64,000 nucleotides of DNA from Proteobacteria bacterium ST_bin14. Its GTDB lineage: Bacteria; Pseudomonadota; Alphaproteobacteria; Sphingomonadales; Sphingomonadaceae. The notes under the pieces were generated by a model. It worked only from the letters and a program-made list of their open reading frames with translations. It did not search any database and had not been told where the DNA came from. The stretch covers positions 109,854 through 173,853 of the forward strand of contig MSXR01000017.1 in the NCBI GenBank assembly GCA_002083655.1, given 5' to 3'. A program made the translations under genes and the position numbers. Below are positions 52,395 to 60,500 of this stretch, in pieces. Within the stretch, counting starts at the first letter, position 1; every line of letters begins with the position of its first letter.

Positions 52395-52427
52395 CTCATC
52401 CTGCGCTCGTCATAAGCGCAGGATGAG
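52395..52427 (-). promoter_or_regulatory. Perfect hairpin next to the CoA-ligase ribosome-binding site
   Basis: Arms CTCATCCTGCGCT and AGCGCAGGATGAG (13 bases, no mismatch) with a seven-base loop end one or two bases from GGGAG of the ligase. There is no T-tract. It may end tetR messages in part or limit ligase translation; which is unknown. Confidence 0.6.
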
Positions 52428-52429
52428 AG

Positions 52430-52447
52430 GCTGATCAAGTGTTCAGT
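52430..52447. promoter_or_regulatory. Island operator, box 3
   Basis: GCTGATCAAGTGTTCAGT matches the perfect form at 60452-60469 in 14 of 18 positions. It overlaps the last codons of tetR and lies 46 bases before the ligase ATG. Confidence 0.6.
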
Positions 52448-53129
52448 TTTCGCGGGGATTGATACCTTCAATCACCAAGCGGGTATAGGCCTGATGCCGC
52501 CGCCGCCACAACGCCCGGTCGAAACCCGATTTACCGAGCGTGCGCTCGACATAGGGCTCAAGCAGCAAAGTGCCCATGTCCATATAGATCATCAGGAATG
52601 GTAGCCAAAGTCGATCGACATCAGTGCGAATCTGGCCGGCAGCGTCTAACTGATCGGTCCAAGTTCGCACTACGTGATAGAATCGGTCGAACAGACCATG
52701 CCCCCATTCGCTCCCCTCAAGCAGCGCTCGGCGGAGATACGCACGTGAAACATCCCACTCGTCGATATGACGATCGATCCACGCTTCGGTGTTGGCGACG
52801 ATCCAATCGACATCGAGCTTGGCGTCAAGCGCGCCCTGGTAGCGATATTCGAACAACAGCTCAGTGAACTGACCCATGAAATACTTATCGACCGCCTCGC
52901 GCAACCCATCCTTTGATCCGAAGTGATGGTTGATCAACCCGACCGAGACGTCCGCCGCCGTGGAGATATCCCGTACCGTTACGCCATCGAATCCGCGATC
53001 GGAAAACAATCCCATCGCTACGCGAATTAGCCGAATTTTCGCGCTGGAAATCTCGACTATTTCGGCAGAAGCCTCGGCTTCCGCGGGGCTAGCGAACGAA
53101 AAGGGCTTTATCGGTTCGGCTTCTGACAT
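52443..53129 (-). CDS. TetR-family regulator, candidate regulator of the island
   Basis: A 228-residue TetR protein. The helix-turn-helix spans about residues 31-77: IRLIRVAMGLFSDRGFDGVT, then VRDISTAADVSVGLINHHFG and SKDGLREAVDKYF. The C-terminal domain is helical, of the usual size, and ends in LVIEGINPREN; its ligand is unknown, but a CoA ester or free acid of the pathway is likely. It is divergent from the thiolase operon with box 4 between them and has box 3 at its end. As the only regulator gene in the island, it is the best candidate for binding the shared 18-bp palindrome (inference). Confidence 0.9.
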   Translation of the reverse strand: MSEAEPIKPFSFASPAEAEASAEIVEISSAKIRLIRVAMGLFSDRGFDGVTVRDISTAADVSVGLINHHFGSKDGLREAVDKYFMGQFTELLFEYRYQGALDAKLDVDWIVANTEAWIDRHIDEWDVSRAYLRRALLEGSEWGHGLFDRFYHVVRTWTDQLDAAGQIRTDVDRLWLPFLMIYMDMGTLLLEPYVERTLGKSGFDRALWRRRHQAYTRLVIEGINPREN

Positions 53130-53166
53130 TCTTTAGCCCTAACAGGATCGATCCGGGTTGCACAGT

Positions 53167-53184
53167 GCTGAACGGTTGTATAGC
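53167..53184. promoter_or_regulatory. Island operator, box 4
   Basis: GCTGAACGGTTGTATAGC agrees with box 1 in 14 of 18 positions. It lies between tetR and the thiolase gene, 23 bases before the thiolase ATG and directly after a possible -35 TTGCAC (53158-53163), so it could serve both directions. Confidence 0.58.
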
Positions 53185-53207
53185 GAAGCACCCGGAGAGG
53201 AAATACC

Positions 53208-54413
53208 ATGACCGACGTTGCAATCATTTCGACAGCACGCACCGCGATGGCCAAATCTGTCCGCGGCAGCTTCAACGACACGCACCCGATCATCCTGGCC
53301 GGCCACACGCTGCGCCACGCGATCGAACGCGCCGGGATCGAGCCCGGCGAGGTCGAAGACGTCATTCTAGGCACCGGCATGCCCGAAGGGGCGACGGGCT
53401 TCAACATCGCGCGCAATGCGGCGATCAAGGCAGGTTGCCCGGTCACGACCAGCGGCGTGGTGATCAACCGCTATTGTTCATCTGGGCTCCAGTCGATCGC
53501 GATGGCGGCGTCGCGCATCCGCGACGAAGGTGTGCCGGTGATGGCAGCGGGCGGAGTCGAATCGATCTCGATGGTGCAACTGTCTGGACACATGAATATG
53601 CACGGGGCCGTCGAAAACGGACTCTATGCGGCGCATCCCGCACTGTGGATGAGCATGATTGAGACCGCCGAGATCGTGGCAGAGCGCTATAATGTGAGCC
53701 GCGAATCGCAGGATCAATATGCGCTGGAGAGCCAGCAGCGCACCGCCGCAGCGCAGGCTGCCGGCAAGTTCGACGACGAAATCGTACCGTTGAAGGCAAT
53801 CTGGAAAAAGGTCGACAAGGCGACGGGCCAGACTAGCGAGGTCGAGGTGCTGGTCGATCGCGACGAATGCAACCGCCCGGAAACAACCCTTGAAATGCTC
53901 GCCGGGCTGAAGCCGGTGCTGAAGAGCGGCATGACGATGGCCGAGGGCAAATATGTCACCGCTGGCAACGCCAGCCAGCAATCGGACGGATCAAGCACCG
54001 TCATCCTGATGGATGGCGACCTGGCCGCCAAGCGCGGCATCACCCCGATGGGCTGGTTCCGGGGCTTTGCTGCCGTTGGTTGCGAGCCCGACGAAATGGG
54101 AATCGGCCCGATCTTCGCGGTGCCCCGCCTGCTCGAACGCCACGGTCTCAAGATCAGCGACATCGGCTTGTGGGAACTGAACGAAGCCTTTGCCAGCCAG
54201 TGCCTCTACAGCCGGGACAAGCTCGGCATCGATCCGGCGATCTACAACGTCAATGGCGGCGCGATCTCAATCGGCCATCCTTATGGCATGACCGGCGCGC
54301 GCGGTGTTGGCCATGTCCTCATTGAGGGCAAAAGGCGCGGCGTGAAATATGCGGTCGTCACCATGTGCGTCGGCGCCGGCATGGGTGCTGCGGGCCTCAT
54401 CGAAATAGCGTGA
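53208..54413 (+). CDS. Thiolase (acetyl-CoA C-acyltransferase family)
   Basis: A 401-residue thiolase with all active-site blocks: the acyl-accepting Cys in VVINRYCSSGLQSIAMA, WELNEAFASQCLY, the His of GGAISIGHPYGMTGARG and the second Cys in VTMCVGAGMGAAG. It cleaves 3-ketoacyl-CoA in the last step of beta-oxidation or forms it in reverse. GGAGAGG lies before the ATG. It is followed after five bases by an acyl-CoA dehydrogenase gene, starting a four-gene operon. The chain length or ring type of its substrate is unknown; it is more like degradative than PhaA thiolases in context. Confidence 0.92.
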   Translation: MTDVAIISTARTAMAKSVRGSFNDTHPIILAGHTLRHAIERAGIEPGEVEDVILGTGMPEGATGFNIARNAAIKAGCPVTTSGVVINRYCSSGLQSIAMAASRIRDEGVPVMAAGGVESISMVQLSGHMNMHGAVENGLYAAHPALWMSMIETAEIVAERYNVSRESQDQYALESQQRTAAAQAAGKFDDEIVPLKAIWKKVDKATGQTSEVEVLVDRDECNRPETTLEMLAGLKPVLKSGMTMAEGKYVTAGNASQQSDGSSTVILMDGDLAAKRGITPMGWFRGFAAVGCEPDEMGIGPIFAVPRLLERHGLKISDIGLWELNEAFASQCLYSRDKLGIDPAIYNVNGGAISIGHPYGMTGARGVGHVLIEGKRRGVKYAVVTMCVGAGMGAAGLIEIA

Positions 54414-54418
54414 CGCGA

Positions 54419-55567
54419 ATGACCGAGTCAGACGAAGCATTTCGGGCGGAGGTCCGCGCCTTTCTGGACGAGGAACTGCCGCCCGCCCGGCGGTTTGTCG
54501 CCCATCGCCTGGAGATGATGACGCAAGACAGCGCGCGGGGCTGGCAGGCAGCGCTTGCAAGGCGAGGTTGGAGCGTGCCGAACTGGCCCGTCGAATTTGG
54601 CGGAACGGGATGGTCGGCGGCCCAATCAGCGATCTTCGTTGAGGAATGCTCGGTCGCGGGTGCCCCGCTGACGAGCGCCTTTGGCACCAGCATGATCGGC
54701 CCGATTCTGATCGCACGCGGCACAGATGCGCAACGCCGCGACCACTTGCCACCGATCGTCACTGGCGAGCGCCTCTGGTGCCAGGGATATTCGGAGCCGG
54801 GTGCAGGGTCCGATCTTGCGGCTCTGCGCACGCGCGCGACTCTCGACGGCGATCATTATGTTGTTGATGGACAGAAATTGTGGACGACCCAGGCGCATTG
54901 GGCGGACTGGATGTTCTGCCTGGTGCGCACCGACGCGAGCGGCCGCCCGCAGAACGGTATCAGTTTTCTCCTCATCGATATGAAATCGCCGGGCATCGAC
55001 GTTCGTCCGATCCGGTCGATTGATGGCCTGCATCATCTGAATGAGGTTTTTTTCGACGGCGTGCGGGTGCCGGTCGCCAATCGCATCGGGGCCGAGGGCG
55101 AGGGGTGGCAAGTTGCCAAGGAGCTTTTGGGGCATGAACGGCAAAGCATCGCGAATGTTGCCGCGAGCCGCGTCGCGCTGGCCGAACTTCGCCATTGGGC
55201 CGGACCAGATAGCGGGTTTTTGACACCGCCGATTGACGAACCCGCCATTGCCATACGCCTCGTCGAGCTTGAACGACGGCTGAGCGGACTGGCCGCGCTC
55301 GAACGTACCGAGGGCCACCCCGGCCGTGGCCCGGGATCGCTGAAGCTGCTGGGTTCGGAACTGGCGCAGGATATTGCCGAACTGGCAATCCGGATAGCGG
55401 GTCCCGAGGCGCTGCCGATGCCCGACGGGACCGGTACGCCAGTATCAAGCAACGGGCTTGCAGGCGAAGAGGCTGCTGCCAACTTTCTCTTTGCGCGCGC
55501 CCATAGCATTTATGGCGGAACTTCCGAGGTTCAGCGTACCCTGATCGCGAGGACGGTCCGTGGTTGA
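54419..55567 (+). CDS. Acyl-CoA dehydrogenase (large subunit type)
   Basis: The 382-residue protein has LWCQGYSEPGAGSDLAALRT, VVDGQKLWTTQAHWADWMFC, FFDGVRVPVANRIG and the C-terminal HSIYGGTSEVQRTLIARTV. As in the other pairs, Gly stands at the MCAD catalytic-Glu position. ATG 54419 lies five bases after the thiolase stop; no strong Shine-Dalgarno is seen, so coupling is likely. The next gene begins eight bases before its stop, a close overlap that supports a heteromeric complex of the two products. Confidence 0.92.
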   Translation: MTESDEAFRAEVRAFLDEELPPARRFVAHRLEMMTQDSARGWQAALARRGWSVPNWPVEFGGTGWSAAQSAIFVEECSVAGAPLTSAFGTSMIGPILIARGTDAQRRDHLPPIVTGERLWCQGYSEPGAGSDLAALRTRATLDGDHYVVDGQKLWTTQAHWADWMFCLVRTDASGRPQNGISFLLIDMKSPGIDVRPIRSIDGLHHLNEVFFDGVRVPVANRIGAEGEGWQVAKELLGHERQSIANVAASRVALAELRHWAGPDSGFLTPPIDEPAIAIRLVELERRLSGLAALERTEGHPGRGPGSLKLLGSELAQDIAELAIRIAGPEALPMPDGTGTPVSSNGLAGEEAAANFLFARAHSIYGGTSEVQRTLIARTVRG

Positions 55568-56600
55568 ATTTCTAACACAGACCGACGAGCATCGGCTGCT
55601 CCACGAGACCGCCGCCCGGCTCTTCCGCGAACCCGATCACCTCCTGCGCACTCTCGCTGAGTCAGGCCTGCTCGCTTTGCCATTTGCCGAGGCAGACGGC
55701 GGATGGCGGGTGGACGGGAGCATCGATCGCACCGACCAGGCGATCGCGTTTTCGGCCAAAGGCCAGGCCTATTGTGCCGACAGCACCTTGTTGCAGGCCG
55801 TGCTGGGCGGTGATCTGATCGCGGCGGGTTCCACGGCGGACAAGGCAGACATCGTTCAAAGCATCATCGAAGGCCGCGAACGAATCGCGGTTGGCCTCCA
55901 TGAGCCGCATGCCAGAACCGATCTTTACCATTGCGCGACGACAGCGACGAAGACCGCCCAAGGCTGGATATTGGATGGCGCAAAGACGCTTGTGCTGGGC
56001 GCAGAAGGTGCGTCGCGGCTCGTTATTCTTGCCCGCGTGGGCGAGCGCGGCGATGACGCACGCACAGGACTGGGCCTGTTCCTGCTCGATCCATCAATGG
56101 CGGGCGTGGCCTGTCGCCATTACCGCCTGCGCGATGGTTCACCGGCCTCGGACATCGCGCTGACGGGTGTCGTTGTGCCTGAGGGAGCGCTCCTTGCTGG
56201 CCCTGATGCTGCAGCCGACCTGCTCGATCACGCAGTCGCGATGGCCCGCCTCTGCCTGGCGGCTGAAGCAAGCGGCCTAATGAGCGCGATCCTCGCTGGC
56301 ACCGCAACCTATGTCAACGAACGCAAACAGTTCGGGCAAGCGATAGGGTCGTTTCAGGTCATTCAGCATCGACTCGCCGACATGGCGACGCTGACCGACC
56401 AAGCTGCGGCCCTTGTTGCGGACATTGCCCGCAGATCGGACGACCTTGGCGCCATCGACTCCGCACACCGTGCCATTGCCGAAATGGGACTGACCGTCGC
56501 AAAGGCGGCGATCCAGTTACACGGCGGGAATGGGATGACCGAAGATTTGCCCTATGGCGCGGCCTTGCGCCGGATGATGACCATTGCTTTGCTGTTCTAG
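55560..56600 (+). CDS. Acyl-CoA dehydrogenase (small subunit type)
   Basis: A 346-residue dehydrogenase partner subunit: QGWILDGAKTLVLGAEGASR, TYVNERKQFGQAIGSFQVIQ, HRLADMATLTDQAAALVADI and QLHGGNGMTEDLPYGAALRR. The EPxAGSD block is replaced by LHEPHARTDLYHC, which keeps the EP. The start is GTG 55560, inside the upstream gene. With 54419-55567 it probably forms one alpha2beta2 acyl-CoA dehydrogenase of the kind known for steroid and other cyclic acyl-CoA substrates; this is inference from gene pairing. Confidence 0.9.
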   Translation: MVEFLTQTDEHRLLHETAARLFREPDHLLRTLAESGLLALPFAEADGGWRVDGSIDRTDQAIAFSAKGQAYCADSTLLQAVLGGDLIAAGSTADKADIVQSIIEGRERIAVGLHEPHARTDLYHCATTATKTAQGWILDGAKTLVLGAEGASRLVILARVGERGDDARTGLGLFLLDPSMAGVACRHYRLRDGSPASDIALTGVVVPEGALLAGPDAAADLLDHAVAMARLCLAAEASGLMSAILAGTATYVNERKQFGQAIGSFQVIQHRLADMATLTDQAAALVADIARRSDDLGAIDSAHRAIAEMGLTVAKAAIQLHGGNGMTEDLPYGAALRRMMTIALLF

Positions 56601-56619
56601 CGCTCAGGTGGGCCGCTAG

Positions 56620-57615
56620 ATGAGCCGCGTTCTCGTCACCGGCGGCCCCGGCTTTATCGGACGGCGCGTCGTCCAGCGCTTCCTTGATGCTGACTGGGAT
56701 GTGACGAGCTTTTCGCTCCCCGGCGAAGCGCCGATTGCCAGCTGGTCCGGCCCAGTGCGGATGGAGCATGGCGATCTGGGCGACCGGGTAGCGGTGGCGC
56801 GAGCGGCGCGCGATTGCGATCTGGCCATTCACCTTGCGGCCCCGGTCGGCGTCGCCGGACGCTACCAATGGCAATGGGATGTGATTGCCGAGGGCACGCG
56901 CAATGTCTTCGAACGGGTCGCGGCACAGGGCGGTCGCGCGGTCGTCGCCTCTTCGATCGCGGTCTATGGTACGCTGATCCAGACGCAAGTCTGCCGTGAA
57001 GACGACGGCCACGGCCCTTGGGCGGGCGCTTACGGTCGCGGCAAGCAGGGCCAGGAGCAAGTCGCTCTGGAGATCGCGGCCGCAACCGGAATGCCGTTGA
57101 CGCTGATCCGTCCGGCTAATGTCTATGGGCTGGGCGGCGCAAGCGCCTGGGGCGATCGGTTGCTCGACGCGATTGCTGCCAGCGGCGGCGCGGTCTTTGG
57201 CGATGCCGAGCGGAACGACGCAGGTCTGGTCCATGTCGAGAATCTCGCCGACGCCCTGTTTCTGGCGGGTACGCGGAAAGAGGCGATTGGCCGGACCTAT
57301 AATGTCTGCGACGAAAATGGCGTGTCGTGGCGGCGCTTCTTCGACGATATGGCAGCGGTCGCAGGCAAGCCGCCGCCACCCGTCATCCCGCTCGCTGACG
57401 CGCTGGCGATGGTCGCGGCCAACGAAGACCCGGCCAATCTGGTCGAACCCAAAGACCCGAACCTGCCGTCGATGGAGGGACTCAATCTGGTCGGCTTCGA
57501 CAACCGGATCGATGCGTCGCGCATCCAGGCCGAGATCGGTTGGACACCGCGAATCGGATATGCGGACGCGATGGGAGAAATCGCCGGTTCGTGGCACACG
57601 ACTCGCACGGGCTAG
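56620..57615 (+). CDS. NAD-dependent epimerase/3-beta-HSD-like extended SDR
   Basis: A 331-residue extended SDR. The cofactor loop is VTGGPGFIGRRVVQRFLDAD at the N-terminus, the catalytic Tyr and Lys are in GAYGRGKQGQEQ, and LIRPANVYGLGG and VHVENLADALFLAG follow. Relatives include 3-beta-hydroxysteroid dehydrogenases, dihydroflavonol reductases and sugar epimerases. In this operon an oxidoreductase acting on a hydroxyacyl-CoA or cyclic alcohol is more likely than a sugar enzyme. It is the last gene of the thiolase operon, 19 bases after the dehydrogenase stop. Confidence 0.87.
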   Translation: MSRVLVTGGPGFIGRRVVQRFLDADWDVTSFSLPGEAPIASWSGPVRMEHGDLGDRVAVARAARDCDLAIHLAAPVGVAGRYQWQWDVIAEGTRNVFERVAAQGGRAVVASSIAVYGTLIQTQVCREDDGHGPWAGAYGRGKQGQEQVALEIAAATGMPLTLIRPANVYGLGGASAWGDRLLDAIAASGGAVFGDAERNDAGLVHVENLADALFLAGTRKEAIGRTYNVCDENGVSWRRFFDDMAAVAGKPPPPVIPLADALAMVAANEDPANLVEPKDPNLPSMEGLNLVGFDNRIDASRIQAEIGWTPRIGYADAMGEIAGSWHTTRTG

Positions 57616-57718
57616 GTCACGAACTCATCAATTGCTGAGCTCGGCGCACTGGTCATAATGAAGCGATAGCTGAGATTGGGCTACGAGCGCAGTCAGTCGC
57701 AATCGATCCAAGCGCGCC

Positions 57719-59134
57719 TCAACTCGATTGCAGCAGCGCCGCAAGCTTGGCAGCGACACCGGTCATAATCGCGCGGCGCTCCGCGAGCGCGTCTGCGCGT
57801 GCATCCAGTTCGACAGGCAGCGGCGGCCCGAGGTCGCGAGGCCAGTTGAGACGCGAGGTCGATAGCCATGCCTGCAACGCCGGATTCTCGCTCCACACCT
57901 GCTCATTTTCCACATCGGCGATCGTTGTGTGCAGGAAGTCGATGTCGGTATCGGGGTGCGGTACCGGGCGACACAACCGGTTCTTTTCAGCTGTGTCGAG
58001 CGGCATCGACTCGACCCTGGCAATCATTGCAGCGCTGAACACCTGCTGGCAGGTACGGACCGATTGCAGCGTGATCGCGCGCTCAGCGAACACGGGCACG
58101 GCGGGGCGCTTTTCAAGGCCATCGGCCGAGCAATCGACGTACAGCGTCGGTGCGCTCACCGGGCGGTCGCCCTGTTCGAACATGATCCGGTTGGCATCGA
58201 TGCGTATGACGCGGCCAAGCCGGACGACATCGCCAATGCGCCGCAACTGTTCGCGTTCGGCAATCGAGACGGTGGCACAGCGGTACATGGTCGGGCGCAC
58301 GGCAGGATCGAGCCGGGTGAGCCGTCCGCAGGCTTCGAGACGATCGAAGAGATCGGCGATCGATGTGGCGTCGTAGGCCGCCTGCACCGTGCCGAGCAGC
58401 ACAGTCCCGATCGCATCGGCAAAGCGCGGGCCGGGCTGGGCTAGCTGGCGATCGATCAGCCACGAATCGCGCGGCGCGATCCAGCTCAGCCTATCAGGCG
58501 CTATCCCCTGCCTGAGCAGCCACAAACAGGCGTCGATCCCGGTCTTGCCGGCACCGATGACTGTGATCCGCGCCGGGAAGTCGGTGATCCCGACCAGCGC
58601 ATTGGGGGTGACGCAGCGCACGCCGTCACCGACATGATAGGGCGGCGGGCGCATCGCCGGAACGGTCACATTCTGATATGTCGCATCGATAATTCGGCAT
58701 TTGGGACCGACCCGGAACCGTTCGCCGGTTGTCAGCGACCGGAAGCAGCCATCGCCTTGATACTGCGACATCGGCCGGTAATCGACACGCCCCGATGGCA
58801 GGAATATTCGCTGCATCACCTGATCGAAATAGGCGCACACTTCGCCAACGCTGGCGAGTTCGAGCAAACCCGCGTTCCAACCCGCCGCATCGATCGAATC
58901 ATCGCCCAGACGGCGGGATTCAACGCCATAACCCGTCGAGGGCTGATGCAAGCGAACGAACGGATAGGCCAAAGTCCAATGACCCCCCGGCTGATGATAG
59001 CGGTCGACAATCACGACACGCGCGTCGGTTTCGGTGATCAGTGTATCGACAAACGCCATCCCCATCCCGCCAGCGCCAATAACGAGGTAGTCAGCCGCCA
59101 CCATTACGGGAACGGCAGGATTGTCTATGGACAT
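57719..59134 (-). CDS. FAD/NAD(P)-binding oxidoreductase
   Basis: A 471-residue flavoprotein with an N-terminal FAD loop (DYLVIGAGGMGMAFVDTL), DRYHQPGGHWTLAYPFVRLH, and a second dinucleotide loop ARITVIGAGKTGIDACLWLL in the middle. The layout is similar to flavin-containing and Baeyer-Villiger type monooxygenases, but the FxGxxxHxxxW fingerprint was not found, so the reaction is open. ATG 59134 is chosen because GGGAG lies seven bases upstream; the frame is open to 59179. Operator box 5 is 53 bases upstream. It is a single-gene unit of the regulon. Confidence 0.85.
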   Translation of the reverse strand: MSIDNPAVPVMVAADYLVIGAGGMGMAFVDTLITETDARVVIVDRYHQPGGHWTLAYPFVRLHQPSTGYGVESRRLGDDSIDAAGWNAGLLELASVGEVCAYFDQVMQRIFLPSGRVDYRPMSQYQGDGCFRSLTTGERFRVGPKCRIIDATYQNVTVPAMRPPPYHVGDGVRCVTPNALVGITDFPARITVIGAGKTGIDACLWLLRQGIAPDRLSWIAPRDSWLIDRQLAQPGPRFADAIGTVLLGTVQAAYDATSIADLFDRLEACGRLTRLDPAVRPTMYRCATVSIAEREQLRRIGDVVRLGRVIRIDANRIMFEQGDRPVSAPTLYVDCSADGLEKRPAVPVFAERAITLQSVRTCQQVFSAAMIARVESMPLDTAEKNRLCRPVPHPDTDIDFLHTTIADVENEQVWSENPALQAWLSTSRLNWPRDLGPPLPVELDARADALAERRAIMTGVAAKLAALLQSS

Positions 59135-59187
59135 CGATTTCTCCCGGCAGGCGACCAACATCAGGCCATTCACTTCCATCTCTGCTC

Positions 59188-59205
59188 ACTGAACAATTGA
59201 TCAGT
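59188..59205. promoter_or_regulatory. Island operator, box 5
   Basis: ACTGAACAATTGATCAGT is an 18-base palindrome with one mismatched pair. The outer half-site ACTGAACA is the same as in the perfect copy. It precedes the minus-strand oxidoreductase gene. Confidence 0.7.
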
Positions 59206-59278
59206 TTACGAGTCAAGGCGTCAGTATCGGTCAGTCAGTATCGCACAAACTACTGTCCCCGGTTCAGGAACACCCAGC

Positions 59279-60361
59279 CTAACCCGGCACCGCTTCAAAC
59301 TTTCGTGCCGGCGGATGCGCGGCCATGTCGTGATCCCAGCCGGTGAGCGCGGTCACCAACGCGATCAACTCCTCGAAGTGATCTTGCAACAGCCCGCGCG
59401 GGTTTGTGTCGTGCTGGATGCACAGCGACGCCGTGCTGCGCGTCTTTGCCCATCAGCTTGGTGGCAGGCCCCGCGATATGCGTCACGCTGATATGCTTGC
59501 CCGCCATCAGCAGATTGTCGATGTTGACCGAGTAGAGGCAGCGGAAGGGAATCTCGGAGGACTGCTTGTCGCGCATGTCGAAAATCCAGTCCTTCAGGCG
59601 GAAATCATATTTGCCCTCGCCCGGCTCCCAGGCGCAGTGGATGCAGAAGGATCCGTCACTGGCGATCAACGTGTCGTTGAAGCGGACATGGTTCCTGATG
59701 TCCTGTTCGGTCAGCACATAGTCCCCGCGATAGCGCCGAAACTCGCCTTGCGCCGCGACATAAGCCATTCAGTCGAACGCCAGATTGGCATAGGCCACAG
59801 GCTCTATCCGCTTGACGTTCGAAAATGTGCCGTAGAGCGCGCGCATCAGATAATCGCGCACCAGCTCGCCCGATGTGTAAGGGTCGAGCACTGGCCATAT
59901 TCCCAGAAATGCGTGGCGGGCACGATGTCGCCGCGCCGCCCGAAGCGGAAGGCTGGGGTGGCCGGGTTGTCGCCCGCGCTGGGTCCGGGGCCGTTTTCCT
60001 CGCCCGTTTTGATCAATTGACCACTCAGATTGGCATAGTCCTTGGAGACCTCGGTTGCCCAGGGCACATCGGGAAAGGGCTCGGGATGGTCCGCCATGCG
60101 GGTACGAAAGAACAGCGTGTTGCCGTGGTGCATGTCATCGGCCACTTCGGGTGCATAGGGCTCGTTATAGTTGGCGCGGGCTTCGCGTCCGAACATTGTG
60201 TCCGCACCCGAAAGGACGCCGAGCGCCGCGGTCCCGCTGGCATCGACGAACATGCGCGCACGGAACCGCCTTGCGTGGCCACCGCGCGCGGTGACGGTAT
60301 CGATCGAAACGATGCTTGCGCCACCGCGTGCGGCGGCGACAATCCGGTGCTGCAGAAACAC
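59279..60361 (-). pseudogene. Decayed FAD-dependent oxidoreductase
   Basis: Parts of one protein can be followed through three frames. The first (60361 to about 59900) has FVDASGTAALGVLSGADTMF and NEPYAPEVADDMHHGNTLFF. After a shift near 59895 comes WPVLDPYTSGELVRDYLMRA, ending at an in-frame TGA (59771-59769). After it, QGEFRRYRGDYVLTEQD and LLMAGKHISVTHIAGPATKL continue, and a shift near 59430 leads to the original stop at 59281. These are blocks of the FAD-dependent oxidoreductase family often seen with polysaccharide or terpene genes. The N-terminal FAD loop is missing beyond 60361. Confidence 0.85.
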
Positions 60362-60436
60362 GGACGCTGAGCACGATCATGCTCTTCCCGGACTGACGCC
60401 CCATGATCGTCAACGGCCCCAGCGGGTGCCAAAACG

Positions 60437-60469
60437 TTGACACACATACATACTGAACATATGTTCAGT
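60437..60469 (+). promoter_or_regulatory. Promoter of the MaoC unit with the perfect island operator (box 6)
   Basis: TTGACA (60437-60442) is a full -35 match, and TATGTT (60460-60465) 17 bases later is the -10. ACTGAACATATGTTCAGT (60452-60469) is a perfect 18-base palindrome that covers the -10, so bound repressor would exclude polymerase. Confidence 0.8.
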
Positions 60470-60500
60470 CGCAAATCAAACCGGAGGGGATCACGGAACC

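Noticed and set aside
56359..57597. A 412-codon minus-strand open frame opposite the epimerase gene
   Set aside because: No motif; the plus strand carries an intact extended SDR.
43002..60469. KstR-type sterol operator
   Set aside because: The AAC/GTT half-sites are alike, but the spacing differs (four bases here, two in KstR sites), so a direct assignment to KstR is not supported.
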